The position numbers were made by a program, and so were the translations under genes. DNA of 35,118 nucleotides from Acidobacteriota bacterium (lineage in GTDB: Bacteria > Acidobacteriota > Thermoanaerobaculia > Multivoradales > Multivoraceae): positions 1 through 35,118 of the forward strand of contig JAPOVF010000009.1 in assembly GCA_026708285.1 (NCBI GenBank), in the 5' to 3' direction. Below, one piece after another: positions 1 to 8,111 of the stretch. How positions within the stretch are numbered: position 1 is the first letter of the stretch; each line of letters begins with the position of its first letter. The notes below the pieces were generated by a model. It was not told the DNA's origin and did not search any database. It worked only from the letters and a program-made list of their open reading frames with translations.

Positions 1-3
1 TGA

Positions 4-46
4 GTTTGAGACAAAACTGGGAAGGACGCGCCTACTAAACGATAGG
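4..46 (+). repeat. 43-bp hairpin element, copy 1
   Basis: Hexamer GTTTGA at 4-9, a purine-rich 21-nt spacer, then CCTACTAAACGATAGG at 31-46. The stem is weakened (CCTA/TAGG with a C opposite A), but the spacer length is the same as in the other copies. It lies just beyond the 3' end of the receptor pseudogene and is not directly followed by an intact + strand gene. Confidence 0.8.
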
Positions 47-129
47 GGTCGGAGCAGATCCGTTTCGCTCGGCCCGGCTTGAGTCGTAGCTCCCGTTGGA
101 TCCCCTCGCGGAGACACCCTCACGATGCT

Positions 130-1048
130 TAACGGGGCCATAGACCCGGCACGACGCCCTCATTGTCGACACCGAGAGTGAGATTGAGAGCGGCAGCAGA
201 TAGCCACCGCTCTCTGGTACTCTTGACCTTCCGGTACCGTCGCGGCGGACCCACCCACTGGCGTTCTCTGTCGTCTTCTCTCTCGATGCCTTCGCCAGAC
301 CCAGCACTGCGTCGAGACTTGACGGGGTTCTGCTGACCCGGCGTCGCCGTAAAACCGGTGCTGGCGCTCCCCCGCAACGCCGCCGTCGGCAGCCTCGACG
401 CGGCCCGCGACCTCGGCGTTCAGGGTCGAGCCGAAGTCGTCGTAGTCCTCGAACCGCAGGGCCGTGCCCACCGTCCAGGAGTCGTCTGGCGGTCCGTACT
501 CCAGGTCTCGTACACAGCGACATTCGAACGGTCCCAGTCGCCGGAGGCAAGCGGGCTGAACCCGGGAAAGGGTCCGGTCCCTGGGCGCCGTGGGATTCAC
601 CGATTCGCGACCACAGGATGACCGCACCCCGGTGTCGCCGCTTGCCGTTGACGAGCACCAGCGTATGGTCGGAAGCTAGGCCTCGCAGGTTGACGGGCCG
701 CACGATCGTCGCCCCGTCGCCCGAAACCGAACTGATGTTCAGCGACGGCACCACGTTGCGGAGCAGCATGTCGAGATTCGTCTCGCCCGGGTGCGCGACG
801 TCTCCGGCCGAGATCACGTCAACCGGGACCATCGATTCGACAAGCGAGCGCTGCCGCGTCTGGTTCCCGGTCACGATGATCTCCTCGTGGACGTGAGCCT
901 CCGGAGGATCGTCCGTCCCGGATCGCTTCGCATCGTCCGTTTCCGCCGGCTCGTCCCCGTGCGCCTCCGGCCGTTTCGCCGACTGCCGCGCTCACAGCGA
1001 ACATAGCATCGCCAAGACCGCCAGAATCCGTCCCGCAGCCGTGGCCAT
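130..1048 (-). pseudogene. TonB-dependent receptor pseudogene, internally deleted
   Basis: This is a decayed relative of the intact receptor at 21726-24308. Reading leftwards from ATG at 1048 there is a signal-peptide-like stretch (MATAAGRILAVLAMLCSL) and then an in-frame TGA. The same frame continues with a TonB-box-like EEIIVTGNQ and the plug segment LVESMVPVDV...VNGKRRHRG. After the GAQGPD motif (near 565) the sequence jumps directly to FPGFSPLASGDWDRSN in another frame. In the intact paralogue these points lie about 1.07 kb apart, so roughly 355 residues of plug end and barrel are missing. Barrel fragments follow in shifting frames (TALRFEDYDDFGSTLN, then TPGQQN, then ALNLTLGV), and similarity fades near 130. 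The product would be non-functional. The in-frame stop, frameshifts and deletion are seen directly; the relationship rests on similarity to the paralogue in this window. Confidence 0.88.
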
Positions 1049-1338
1049 GGCGCCGCACCGAGCGGCGCAACGGTCACTTGGCACGCGCGCGCTCCTGGGC
1101 CGATGCGGGCACCGCCATGAGCGACAGTAGCTCGCACAACTGCGTCACTGGCAGGATCTCCTGAAGGCCTTGCTGTCGGGGATCGCAGTCACGGACTGGC
1201 GAGATTCGTTCGGGTACTTTCTTCAAGGTGCCTCTGGTTGAATCCCTCACCCGGACCACTTGACCCAACTCCGTCCTTGAGGCTCCGTCCACCCGTTAGT
1301 GGTCGTTGACCGAGCAACCGTCCACCACCTTGAAGTCA

Positions 1339-1381
1339 GTATCCAAGACCACGGAAGAGAGCGCGCCTATCAAACGACAGG
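1339..1381 (+). repeat. 43-bp hairpin element, copy 2 (degenerate)
   Basis: The hairpin part CCTATCAAACGACAGG is at 1366-1381, preceded by a 21-nt purine-rich spacer and GTATCC in the hexamer position. One stem pair is broken (A opposite C) and the hexamer no longer matches the loop, so this looks like an eroding copy 294 bp upstream of copy 3. Confidence 0.7.
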
Positions 1382-1632
1382 AGTTGAGCCGCCCTGGTCG
1401 GCCCTCGGGGCCGGCCTGATTGTTCTGGTTCCCCGCGGAAACCAGTCAAGGTCCGCAGCCAGCCGGACCGCATGCCCGTCGACAGCCCGGTTTCTGAGCG
1501 CCCGAAGTGGTGTCGGGCCGTGTGACCGCAGAACGCACAGGCAATTTTGCGTCGCCGCGTTTCACCCCAACGGGTTCTTGTATCGGCAGCGCGACCCGAC
1601 ATTCGGGCCCATGCCTGCGGTCACGAGTGTAA

Positions 1633-1675
1633 GTATGCAACAAGGAACGGGAGAACGCACCTATCAAACGATAGG
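1633..1675 (+). repeat. 43-bp hairpin element, copy 3
   Basis: A perfect hairpin CCTATCAAACGATAGG lies at 1660-1675, with the constant 21-nt spacer and GTATGC in the hexamer position (four of six positions still complementary to the loop). It ends 72 bp before the ATG of the DUF1214-type gene on the same strand. Confidence 0.85.
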
Positions 1676-1747
1676 CCCAGCAGTTGATCGGCGCAGGCCA
1701 CCCTCAGGGCACACCTAAGCGCCGGCTGATCCGCGTAGACTGTGCCG

Positions 1748-3055
1748 ATGAGCAGCCAGTCGAAGAGACGGCAGTGCATCGGCTACGGCTTTGTTGCCTT
1801 CGCTGCGGGAGTGATCATCCTCTACATCGGACTCTTCTGGAATCCACAGGATGCCGAGCAGGAGGCGATCAACACAGCCTGGCACGAGTTCGCTCATGAG
1901 GTGGCGGAACTCACCACAACGGTACAGCGCGCCCCGTTCAATCAGGACGACCAGACTGCTGCGGACGGCTACCGGCATGCCGCCCGCCTGCTGTCCACGT
2001 TCCTGGCGGACGCCACCGACTTCTCCGACCCCAACTACCCACAGTTCACGCGGTTCCCGAACGCTGTCGCGCGCATCGGGTGGGACAACCCCGACAACCT
2101 CTACCTCTCGTTCCGCGTCCGCGGTGACCACGAGTACCGCCTGCGCGGCAACGTCCGCAACTTCGATCTGGTCACGTTCGTCGTCTACAACGGCGTCATC
2201 GGCCGGAAGCCGGTGTGGAAACTCCGCACGATCTCGCGGCTCGCGTCCCCGGACCTCGACGTCGACGCGGACGGGAACTTCGCCCTCACGCTCAGCGCCG
2301 AACCGCAGCACGGCAACTGGCTTCCGCTCACGCCCGAAGCCTCGGTCGTCATCGTCCGGCGGATCGTCTCCGACTGGGAACTTACCGACCCGGGGGTGTG
2401 GGAGGTCGTCAACCTGACGACGCTCGGTCGTGGCGCCCCCCGAGCAACCCCGGAGAGCATCATGGCGGGCCTGCAGGGCGCCGCCGAGCACGCCCGGTCG
2501 CTGCGGACCCTGCTGACGATCGGGCATCGCCTGGTGTTCCAACTCCGGCTCAGCCCCAACGAGATGTCGGACCCGGTCGCGAGCAATACCGACTTCCCGA
2601 TGTCGGAGCCGTTCCAGGCGGTGTCGCGCGGCTACTTCAAGCTGGAATCCGATGAAGCGCTGATCGTCGAGGTACCGGTGGCGGACTGCGCGTACACCGG
2701 ATTCCAGCTTGCGAATCCGTGGATGGAATCGCCCGACTACGGAAGCCACCAGACCAGCCTCAACCACGCGACCGTCCACGTCGACGCCGACCAGCGGATC
2801 CGCTACGTCGTCAGCGAGCAGGACCCGGGAACCCCGAACTGGATCGACACCGCAGGCTACAAGGAAGGGTCGCTCTTCGCGCGGTGGTCGTACTGCAGCG
2901 AGGATCCCTCCGCCATCACCTCTCGTGTCGTGCAGGTCGCCGATCTCCCTGATCTCGTGCCCACCGACACGCCGCGCGTCAGTCCGGAGGAGCGGGCGCG
3001 GATCATCGCTTCCCGCCAACTCGCCCTCAGTAGGCGCTACGCCGGAGGACTCTAG
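1748..3055 (+). CDS. DUF1214-domain membrane-anchored protein
   Basis: A 435-residue protein. It begins with a short basic stretch and one hydrophobic segment (about residues 12-30, ending YIGLFW), which fits a signal anchor that places the rest in the periplasm. The C-terminal part (about 295-385) carries the DUF1214 pattern: FQLANPWMESPDYG, then SLNHATVHVDADQRIRYVVS, then an N-W-I-D-T segment and GSLFARW. DUF1214 proteins are widespread and have no settled function. It is the first gene of a probable operon: its TAG at 3053-3055 overlaps the AGGAGG ribosome site of the sulfatase that follows 11 bp later. ATG at 1748 is preferred over GTG at 1742. Hairpin element copy 3 lies 72 bp upstream. 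The family call is good; a role in organosulfate handling is only inferred from the neighbours. Confidence 0.8.
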   Translation: MSSQSKRRQCIGYGFVAFAAGVIILYIGLFWNPQDAEQEAINTAWHEFAHEVAELTTTVQRAPFNQDDQTAADGYRHAARLLSTFLADATDFSDPNYPQFTRFPNAVARIGWDNPDNLYLSFRVRGDHEYRLRGNVRNFDLVTFVVYNGVIGRKPVWKLRTISRLASPDLDVDADGNFALTLSAEPQHGNWLPLTPEASVVIVRRIVSDWELTDPGVWEVVNLTTLGRGAPRATPESIMAGLQGAAEHARSLRTLLTIGHRLVFQLRLSPNEMSDPVASNTDFPMSEPFQAVSRGYFKLESDEALIVEVPVADCAYTGFQLANPWMESPDYGSHQTSLNHATVHVDADQRIRYVVSEQDPGTPNWIDTAGYKEGSLFARWSYCSEDPSAITSRVVQVADLPDLVPTDTPRVSPEERARIIASRQLALSRRYAGGL

Positions 3056-3066
3056 GAGGCAATCGG

Positions 3067-4581
3067 ATGAAGAACCGGCTCGTGATCGCGGGCTCGCTGG
3101 CGCTCCTCGCCCTGGGTACCGATGCGGCACTCGGCGAGAGTCGCCCGAACATCCTGATCATCGTCGCCGACGACATGGGCTGGAACGACGTGTCGATGCA
3201 CGGCGGGCCGATCCCGACGCCCAACATCGACCGACTGGCCGCGGCGGGCCTGGAATTCAAGCGCTTCTACACGAACCCGAAGTGCTCGCCGAGCCGCGCG
3301 GCCCTGCTCACTGGCCGCGACCCCCTGAAGCTCGGCCTCACCTACGCGACCGTCTATCCGTGGAGTCCGTACGGAGTGGCCCTGAGCGAGCACTTCATCG
3401 GCGAGTCGTTCCGCGCCCACGGCTACGAGACCGCGATGGTCGGGAAGTGGCACCTGGGTCACCACATACCGGCCCACCACCCCAACAACCGCGGCTTCGA
3501 CTACTTCTTCGGCTCCCTGAACACGGGAGGGGACTACTTCACCCACGTCAACCAGGGCGGCTTCGACCTCCAGCGCAATGGCGCCTCGGTGCCCGAATTC
3601 GCAGGCCGATACAACACCGACCTCTACACCGCCGAGTCGGTCCACTGGCTCCGGGAGGTCCGCGACAAGTCGAAGCCGTTCCTTCTCTACATCGCCTACA
3701 AGGCCCCGCACTCCCCCTTCCAGGCTCCTCCCGAACTCATCGAGGAGTTCGGCCACGTCTATCCCGCCATGATGGTGTCCATGGACCGGGGCATCGGCCG
3801 CATCCTCGACGCGCTGGACCAGGAGGACGTCGCCGACGACACGATCGTCCTGTTCTTCAGCGACAACGGGGCCACCCAGGGCGGCGGCAGCAACGAACCG
3901 CTACGGGGATTCAAGCTCTCGACCTACGAGGGCGGCATCCGCGTCGTCGCGGTCATGCGATGGCCGGCCGTCCTCGGCGCGCGGACGGTCAGCGAGCAGG
4001 TGATCACCTCGCTCGACCTGTTCCCGACTCTAGCGAGCGCCGCCGGCATCGACGTGCTGGCCGAACGCCAACTCGACGGCGAGGACCTGTGGAGCGCGCT
4101 CGAGAGCGGCCGCGTCGTCGACCGCGGCGACATCTTCTACGCCGCCGAGAACTTCCTCGGCCGCGAGTTCTCGTTCAGCGTCCTCCGGGGCGGCACGAAG
4201 CTCGTCCAGCACGTGAAGCAAACCTTCGAGGACGTGGACGTGGTGAACGAACTCTACGACGTGCGCGAGGACCCGAACGAGAGCCGCGACCTGGCGGACC
4301 AGCGCCCCGAACTGGTCTCCGAACTGGCCGGCGCGCTAGCGGACTGGCGCCGTCAGCATCCCTATGCCGGAAGTCACACGCAACTCGTTCCGCACCCCGG
4401 CTGGCGGGCGCCGCTCGACTGGGCGGAGATGATGAGACTCAACGGCCTCAACATCGACGAGCGGCACGACGACAACCTCTACGGAGCAGGAAACGCCGGG
4501 ACGCGCGGTCTGCTCGACGACGCCTACGGTGACCGCGGTCGGCTCATCTACCCGACGCCGCAGGCAGAGAGGCAGCCATGA
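3067..4581 (+). CDS. Secreted sulfatase (formylglycine-dependent)
   Basis: A 504-residue type I sulfatase of the alkaline-phosphatase fold, which hydrolyses sulfate esters. It has an N-terminal signal peptide (MKNRLVIAGSLALLALGTDAALG), the metal-binding start NILIIVADDMGWNDV (Asp35, Asp36), and the core motif CSPSR with Cys73 as the residue a formylglycine-generating enzyme would oxidise. The supporting motifs GKWHLGHH and FFSDNGATQGGG follow the family order. AGGAGG lies just before ATG at 3067. Its end overlaps the next gene by four bases (ATGA), so the two are probably translationally coupled. The substrate cannot be told from sequence. The export signal suggests action on sulfated compounds in the periplasm or outside, such as algal or sponge polysaccharides. 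Confidence 0.93.
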   Translation: MKNRLVIAGSLALLALGTDAALGESRPNILIIVADDMGWNDVSMHGGPIPTPNIDRLAAAGLEFKRFYTNPKCSPSRAALLTGRDPLKLGLTYATVYPWSPYGVALSEHFIGESFRAHGYETAMVGKWHLGHHIPAHHPNNRGFDYFFGSLNTGGDYFTHVNQGGFDLQRNGASVPEFAGRYNTDLYTAESVHWLREVRDKSKPFLLYIAYKAPHSPFQAPPELIEEFGHVYPAMMVSMDRGIGRILDALDQEDVADDTIVLFFSDNGATQGGGSNEPLRGFKLSTYEGGIRVVAVMRWPAVLGARTVSEQVITSLDLFPTLASAAGIDVLAERQLDGEDLWSALESGRVVDRGDIFYAAENFLGREFSFSVLRGGTKLVQHVKQTFEDVDVVNELYDVREDPNESRDLADQRPELVSELAGALADWRRQHPYAGSHTQLVPHPGWRAPLDWAEMMRLNGLNIDERHDDNLYGAGNAGTRGLLDDAYGDRGRLIYPTPQAERQP

Positions 4582-5831
4582 ATCCCGCATTCCTGCTCGC
4601 ATCGGTTCTGCTCCTGCAGCCACAAGAGGTCGGAGACGGCACGAACCTGTACCTCATCGCTCCCGACATCTGGCAGAGCCGGGGCATCGGCCACGCCCAT
4701 CTCGTCGCCACTCCCGAGGGCAACGTCGTCATCGACACCGGCTTGACCCTGGAGGCCGACCGTCACCATCGCGTACTCAGCCGTCATGCTTCGAGCGGCC
4801 CGACCCGCTACGTCGTCCTCACCCACGCCCACGCCGACCATGCCGGCGGCGCGGACCGGTGGACCGGCGACGACGCCACCGTCATCGCTCACGCACGATT
4901 CCCGCACACCCAGCGCTACCTCTACGAACTCGCGCCGTTCCAGGCCCGACGCAACCGCATCTACTACCCGGCCGTCATCGCGACTCCCCCGTCCGCGGAA
5001 GAACTGCGCGAACTCATGCCGCAGGTCGAACCCGACATTCTCGTGCATGAGACCTACACCTTCGAGCTCGGCGGCACCCGCTTCGACGTGATCGGGACAC
5101 CCGGCGCCGAGGGAGCGGACTCCGTGTCGGTGTGGCTGCCGGATCGGCGCATCCTGTTCACCGGCGACTTCCTGGGGCCGATCTTCCCGATGTGGCCCAA
5201 CCTCTACTCGCTGCGCGGCGAGACGATCCGGTCCGCGACCGACTACATCGACTCACTCGACCGCGTGATCGCCCTCGAACCCGAGATGCTGGTGCCGAGC
5301 CATGGCGAGCCGGTCGAAGGCGCGCGAACGATCCGGTCCAACCTCCAGCGCATCCGCGACGCTGTCCGGTACGTCCACGACGCCGTGGTCGAGGGCATGA
5401 ACGAGGGCCGCACCGTCCACGAGCTGATGCGCGACATCAGGCTGCCGCCCGAACTCCACCTGCCGGAACCGCACGGCAAGCTCTCGTGGAGCGTCCGCGG
5501 CATCTGGGAAGGCTACGCGGGCTGGTTCCACGGTTCGACGACCGAGCTCTATCCGGTACCGGCAAGCGACGTCTACCACTACCTCACCATCCTGGCCGGC
5601 GGCCCCGAAGCGGTCCTCGGGGCGGCCGAGCAACTCCTGGAAGCTGGTCGACCGGTTCACGCCCTCCACCTCGTCGAAGTCGCTCTCGCTGGCGACAGCG
5701 ACGACGTCCACGCTCTCGAAGTGCGGTTGAAGGCACTGGAGAGCCTGCCTCCTTCGGAAAACCGTTTCGAGTCGATGTGGCTCCGGCACCGGATCAACGA
5801 GACGACGCAGCGTCTGGCCGACGAACCCTAG
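4578..5831 (+). CDS. MBL-fold hydrolase, alkylsulfatase-like
   Basis: A 417-residue metallo-beta-lactamase-fold hydrolase. The zinc signature T-H-A-H-A-D-H sits at residues 82-88 (His83, His85, Asp87, His88). FTGDFLGP and VPSHGEPV supply the later metal ligands. The segment SWSVRGIWEGYAGWFHG matches the dimerisation region of type III alkylsulfatases (SdsA1/BDS1 type), but the protein is much shorter than those enzymes (about 650 residues) and ends without an obvious SCP2-like domain. A short hydrophobic start (NPAFLLASVLLLQP) may be a weak signal peptide. ATG at 4578 overlaps the sulfatase stop (ATGA). Together with the sulfatase this suggests a second desulfation or lipid-ester step, though other MBL activities are possible. 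It converges with the next gene and the stop codons overlap. Confidence 0.85.
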   Translation: MNPAFLLASVLLLQPQEVGDGTNLYLIAPDIWQSRGIGHAHLVATPEGNVVIDTGLTLEADRHHRVLSRHASSGPTRYVVLTHAHADHAGGADRWTGDDATVIAHARFPHTQRYLYELAPFQARRNRIYYPAVIATPPSAEELRELMPQVEPDILVHETYTFELGGTRFDVIGTPGAEGADSVSVWLPDRRILFTGDFLGPIFPMWPNLYSLRGETIRSATDYIDSLDRVIALEPEMLVPSHGEPVEGARTIRSNLQRIRDAVRYVHDAVVEGMNEGRTVHELMRDIRLPPELHLPEPHGKLSWSVRGIWEGYAGWFHGSTTELYPVPASDVYHYLTILAGGPEAVLGAAEQLLEAGRPVHALHLVEVALAGDSDDVHALEVRLKALESLPPSENRFESMWLRHRINETTQRLADEP

Positions 5832-6553
5832 AGTAGACGGGGAACCACGGCGAACCGCCGCCTCGGATAGTCCGCGAACGTCCGCCGATACCAGTCCCGG
5901 CGCCACAGTGACCGCGGGATCAGGTTCGCGACGGTCCACACCACGAGCGCCAGCGCGGGCAACAACCACGTCAGGATTGCGAAGCCGACCCACTCGATGA
6001 TCTCGCCGAGGTGATTCGGGCACGCCACGACGTTGAACGGCCCGCCCTCCGGCATCACGGGCCGCCCAGGGTCACGTCGCCGCAGGGCCAGAAGCCGGTA
6101 GTCGGACCAGACGTTGAGGCCCGCGCCGCCGATCATGACCGCCAGGCCGATCACGAACCGTGGATCGGTAAGCCACTCCGGCCCGTACCGAGTCGGGTCG
6201 GCCATGGACGTACCGATCAAGGCACCGTGAACGCCCGTGAACAGCATCGCGGCAACGGCCATCGTCACCGGCACGGTGCTGTCGCGCGGCAGCACCCGCC
6301 ACGTCCACACGAAGGCGCGATGGCCGAAGTGCGCGGTCCACAGCAGGAGCGCGATGTTGCCGACGACGTGAGGGTTGCCGTAGCCGAGATAGGCCGCCGC
6401 GAAGGTCGCCAGCGCCATCAGTTCGGCGACGAACCACGCGACGCGCGCGTTGACCCGGATCCCGACTCCCTCGCCGCCCAGCCGCCCCGCCGGATCGATG
6501 CCTGCGAGACTCGCGATCATCACCGGGACCGCAAGCAGCATCCACATGATCAC
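5828..6553 (-). CDS. Steroid 5-alpha-reductase-like membrane protein
   Basis: A 241-residue polytopic membrane protein with several hydrophobic segments. The C-terminal half carries the pattern of the 3-oxo-5-alpha-steroid 4-dehydrogenase / DUF1295 / isoprenylcysteine methyltransferase-like superfamily: GGPFNVVACPNHLGEIIEWVG, then WYRRTFADYP with the basic end RRRFAVVPRLL. Members reduce double bonds of steroid or lipid substrates with NADPH, or methylate; the exact reaction is not decided here. It starts 8 bp after the PP-loop/AraC fusion gene, so the two are probably co-transcribed, which may mean the fusion protein regulates it. Confidence 0.8.
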   Translation of the reverse strand: MIMWMLLAVPVMIASLAGIDPAGRLGGEGVGIRVNARVAWFVAELMALATFAAAYLGYGNPHVVGNIALLLWTAHFGHRAFVWTWRVLPRDSTVPVTMAVAAMLFTGVHGALIGTSMADPTRYGPEWLTDPRFVIGLAVMIGGAGLNVWSDYRLLALRRRDPGRPVMPEGGPFNVVACPNHLGEIIEWVGFAILTWLLPALALVVWTVANLIPRSLWRRDWYRRTFADYPRRRFAVVPRLL

Positions 6554-6561
6554 ATTGGCGG

Positions 6562-7638
6562 TCAGTCGTCCCCTCTCGTCGGTAGGGGCTTCCTACAGGC
6601 CGCCACCAGCTCGCCGGCGACCGCCTTCTTCCGGTACTCGGACGGGCTGAGGCCGGTCCTGGCGCGGAAGGCGCGGCGGAAAGCACGCCTCGACCGGAAG
6701 CCAAGCGCGCGGGCCAAGGTGTCGACCGCGATGTCGGACTCGTTCAGCATCTGACATGCGCATTCGACGCGGGACAGGACGACCCAGTCGCGGAAGCTCA
6801 TGCCCATCCGTTTCCGGAAGTGGCGCTTGAAGATGGACGGAGCCAGCGCGGCGATCGGGGCGAGGTCTACGAGGCGGAAGTCCTCGTCGATGGCGCCGGT
6901 CAGCGCCACCAGATTCGCGTCGCCGATACCCGGCGCCGCGTCCGGGTCGACAGCGTGAAGATCGGCGAAGGCGAAGCCGCGGCACTCCAGCGACTCGCGC
7001 GAAGCGACCGGCACCGGGAAACGCCAGCCAGGCGCCCACTCCGCAAAGGTGTGGAACTCGTTGTTCTCGCCGCACGGGTCGACGTGAGTCGGCAGGTCGG
7101 CCAGGAAGCTCTCGTCGAAACGTCGGCCCGCCAAGGTTGCCGGCAGACTGGCCTTCTCGACGGCGCAGACTCTGGCCGAGAGGCCGGCGGCGAGCATCGA
7201 CTGGGCGTGCCGCCTCGGATGCCTGCCGGCCAGTGGGAAGGCGGGCTTGAGCCCGGTGTTCGCCAGCAGGACCGGCGGCCGCGTGCAGGTGTTCGGCACC
7301 AGGTCGCCGAAGGCGACGGCTTCCACTCCCTGTCGGCTGAGGTCGTGGAAGGTGCTTCGAATGTCCGCGTCGCAGACGTTGAACGGCGCGTCGCGGGCCG
7401 CGCACTCCAGGACCCGGAGCGGCAAGTCTGCCGCCACGGCCTGCTCCTCGATCAGCTCTCTCCTGATTCCGTGGCCGGCCGTGCGTCCGTCGAAGCGGTT
7501 GACCGCCGCGACCAGACCGAGCACTTCGCAGGCCGGGTCATCTCGCAGAGCGGTCAGGGCCCAAGCCGCGTCCTTTCCTCCTGTCCACCACAACCAAGTC
7601 GGGATCCCCTGACGCACAGGGGACGACGTGACGGCCAT
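6562..7638 (-). CDS. Dph6-like PP-loop ATPase fused to AraC-type DNA-binding domain
   Basis: A 358-residue two-domain protein. Residues 1-235 resemble the diphthine-ammonia ligase / DUF71 branch of PP-loop ATP pyrophosphatases: the P-loop W-T-G-G-K-D-A at 18-24 (the usual last serine is alanine), a G-D-L-V-P-N segment and G-E-N-N-E-F-H-T-F at 190-198, the hallmark of this family. Residues 258-338 form a complete AraC/XylS domain with two helix-turn-helix units: SIFKRHFRKRMGMSFRDWV, then DIAVDTLARALGFRSRRAF and ending G-L-S-P-S-E-Y-R-K. ATG at 7638 is preferred because GGAGAGGAG lies five bases upstream. No frameshift separates the domains, so the fusion looks real. Inference: a transcription regulator whose sensor is a nucleotide-binding or adenylating domain, or an enzyme that autoregulates. 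Confidence 0.85.
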   Translation of the reverse strand: MAVTSSPVRQGIPTWLWWTGGKDAAWALTALRDDPACEVLGLVAAVNRFDGRTAGHGIRRELIEEQAVAADLPLRVLECAARDAPFNVCDADIRSTFHDLSRQGVEAVAFGDLVPNTCTRPPVLLANTGLKPAFPLAGRHPRRHAQSMLAAGLSARVCAVEKASLPATLAGRRFDESFLADLPTHVDPCGENNEFHTFAEWAPGWRFPVPVASRESLECRGFAFADLHAVDPDAAPGIGDANLVALTGAIDEDFRLVDLAPIAALAPSIFKRHFRKRMGMSFRDWVVLSRVECACQMLNESDIAVDTLARALGFRSRRAFRRAFRARTGLSPSEYRKKAVAGELVAACRKPLPTRGDD

Positions 7639-7757
7639 TGCGTCTCCTCTCCGGGGCAATCTGTCCGCGCTTCTTGAACGGACCTGTATGAGTGTTCTAT
7701 CTCCTGCTCGGGCTCGCTGTCAGTAGCCCAGCGGGCCCGAGCTTGCATCTCGAAAGT

Positions 7758-7797
7758 GCCTGCCGGCCCCGCACCAAGTCGGCCAAGGCCGGCAGGC
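7758..7797. repeat. GCCTGCCGGC hairpin repeat, copy A
   Basis: Perfect 11-bp inverted repeat GCCTGCCGGCC (7758-7768) / GGCCGGCAGGC (7787-7797) around an 18-nt loop. A second copy is at 19318-19359, with shared flanks (aagt before, a gcaga-cgga-like string after). It is not followed by a T-run, so it is more like a REP-type palindrome than a terminator. Confidence 0.75.
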
Positions 7798-7889
7798 GGC
7801 AGAACGGAGTCCCCGGTATGTCTCTGGAACATTAGGCCCGCTCTGCCTGACTGTCTTCATCGCCAACACACAAGGTGGCGCGCAAGAAC

Positions 7890-7932
7890 GCTACGTGCTC
7901 ATGGCATGGGTGCGCGCCTATCAAATGATAGG
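7890..7932 (+). repeat. 43-bp hairpin element, copy 4 (hairpin only)
   Basis: The hairpin CCTATCAAATGATAGG at 7917-7932 is intact and is preceded by GCG, but the upstream spacer and the hexamer position (GCTACG) have diverged and show no match to the loop. It lies 180 bp before the Mrr-like gene on the same strand. Confidence 0.7.
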
Positions 7933-8111
7933 GGCCACGGGAGCCGCCCAGGGGCCTGAGAGCGTGACCTCAGTCGCCCGAGAGCCGAGCGTGAGCGTGT
8001 GATGGCGAGCGGGTCGGCGTTGCGGCGCCAGTTCCATCCGAAGTCGGCACGCAACGCCGCGGATCCGACCCCGACTCCGCCATAGGGCCGGGGCGTCGGC
8101 TATCGTGGCTC

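Larger units (their letters stand above)
1049..1747. other. Intergenic region with two hairpin elements
   Basis: I see no convincing gene here. Open frames that cross the region run through both repeat copies and look accidental. The only structure is the pair of 43-bp elements at 1339-1381 and 1633-1675, both pointing at the gene starting at 1748. Confidence 0.6.

Noticed and set aside
1074..1292. A 72-codon - strand frame upstream of the receptor pseudogene
   Set aside because: No recognisable pattern and no ribosome site, in a region of decay; not supported as a gene.
1299..1718. An open frame of 139 codons crossing both element copies
   Set aside because: Its similar pieces (A-Y-Q-T, T-Y-Q-T-I-G) are only the repeat read in one frame. 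The rest is not protein-like and has no ribosome site.
2709..4532. A 607-codon open frame on the + strand
   Set aside because: It is the shifted frame of the DUF1214 and sulfatase genes; its product is extremely arginine-rich.
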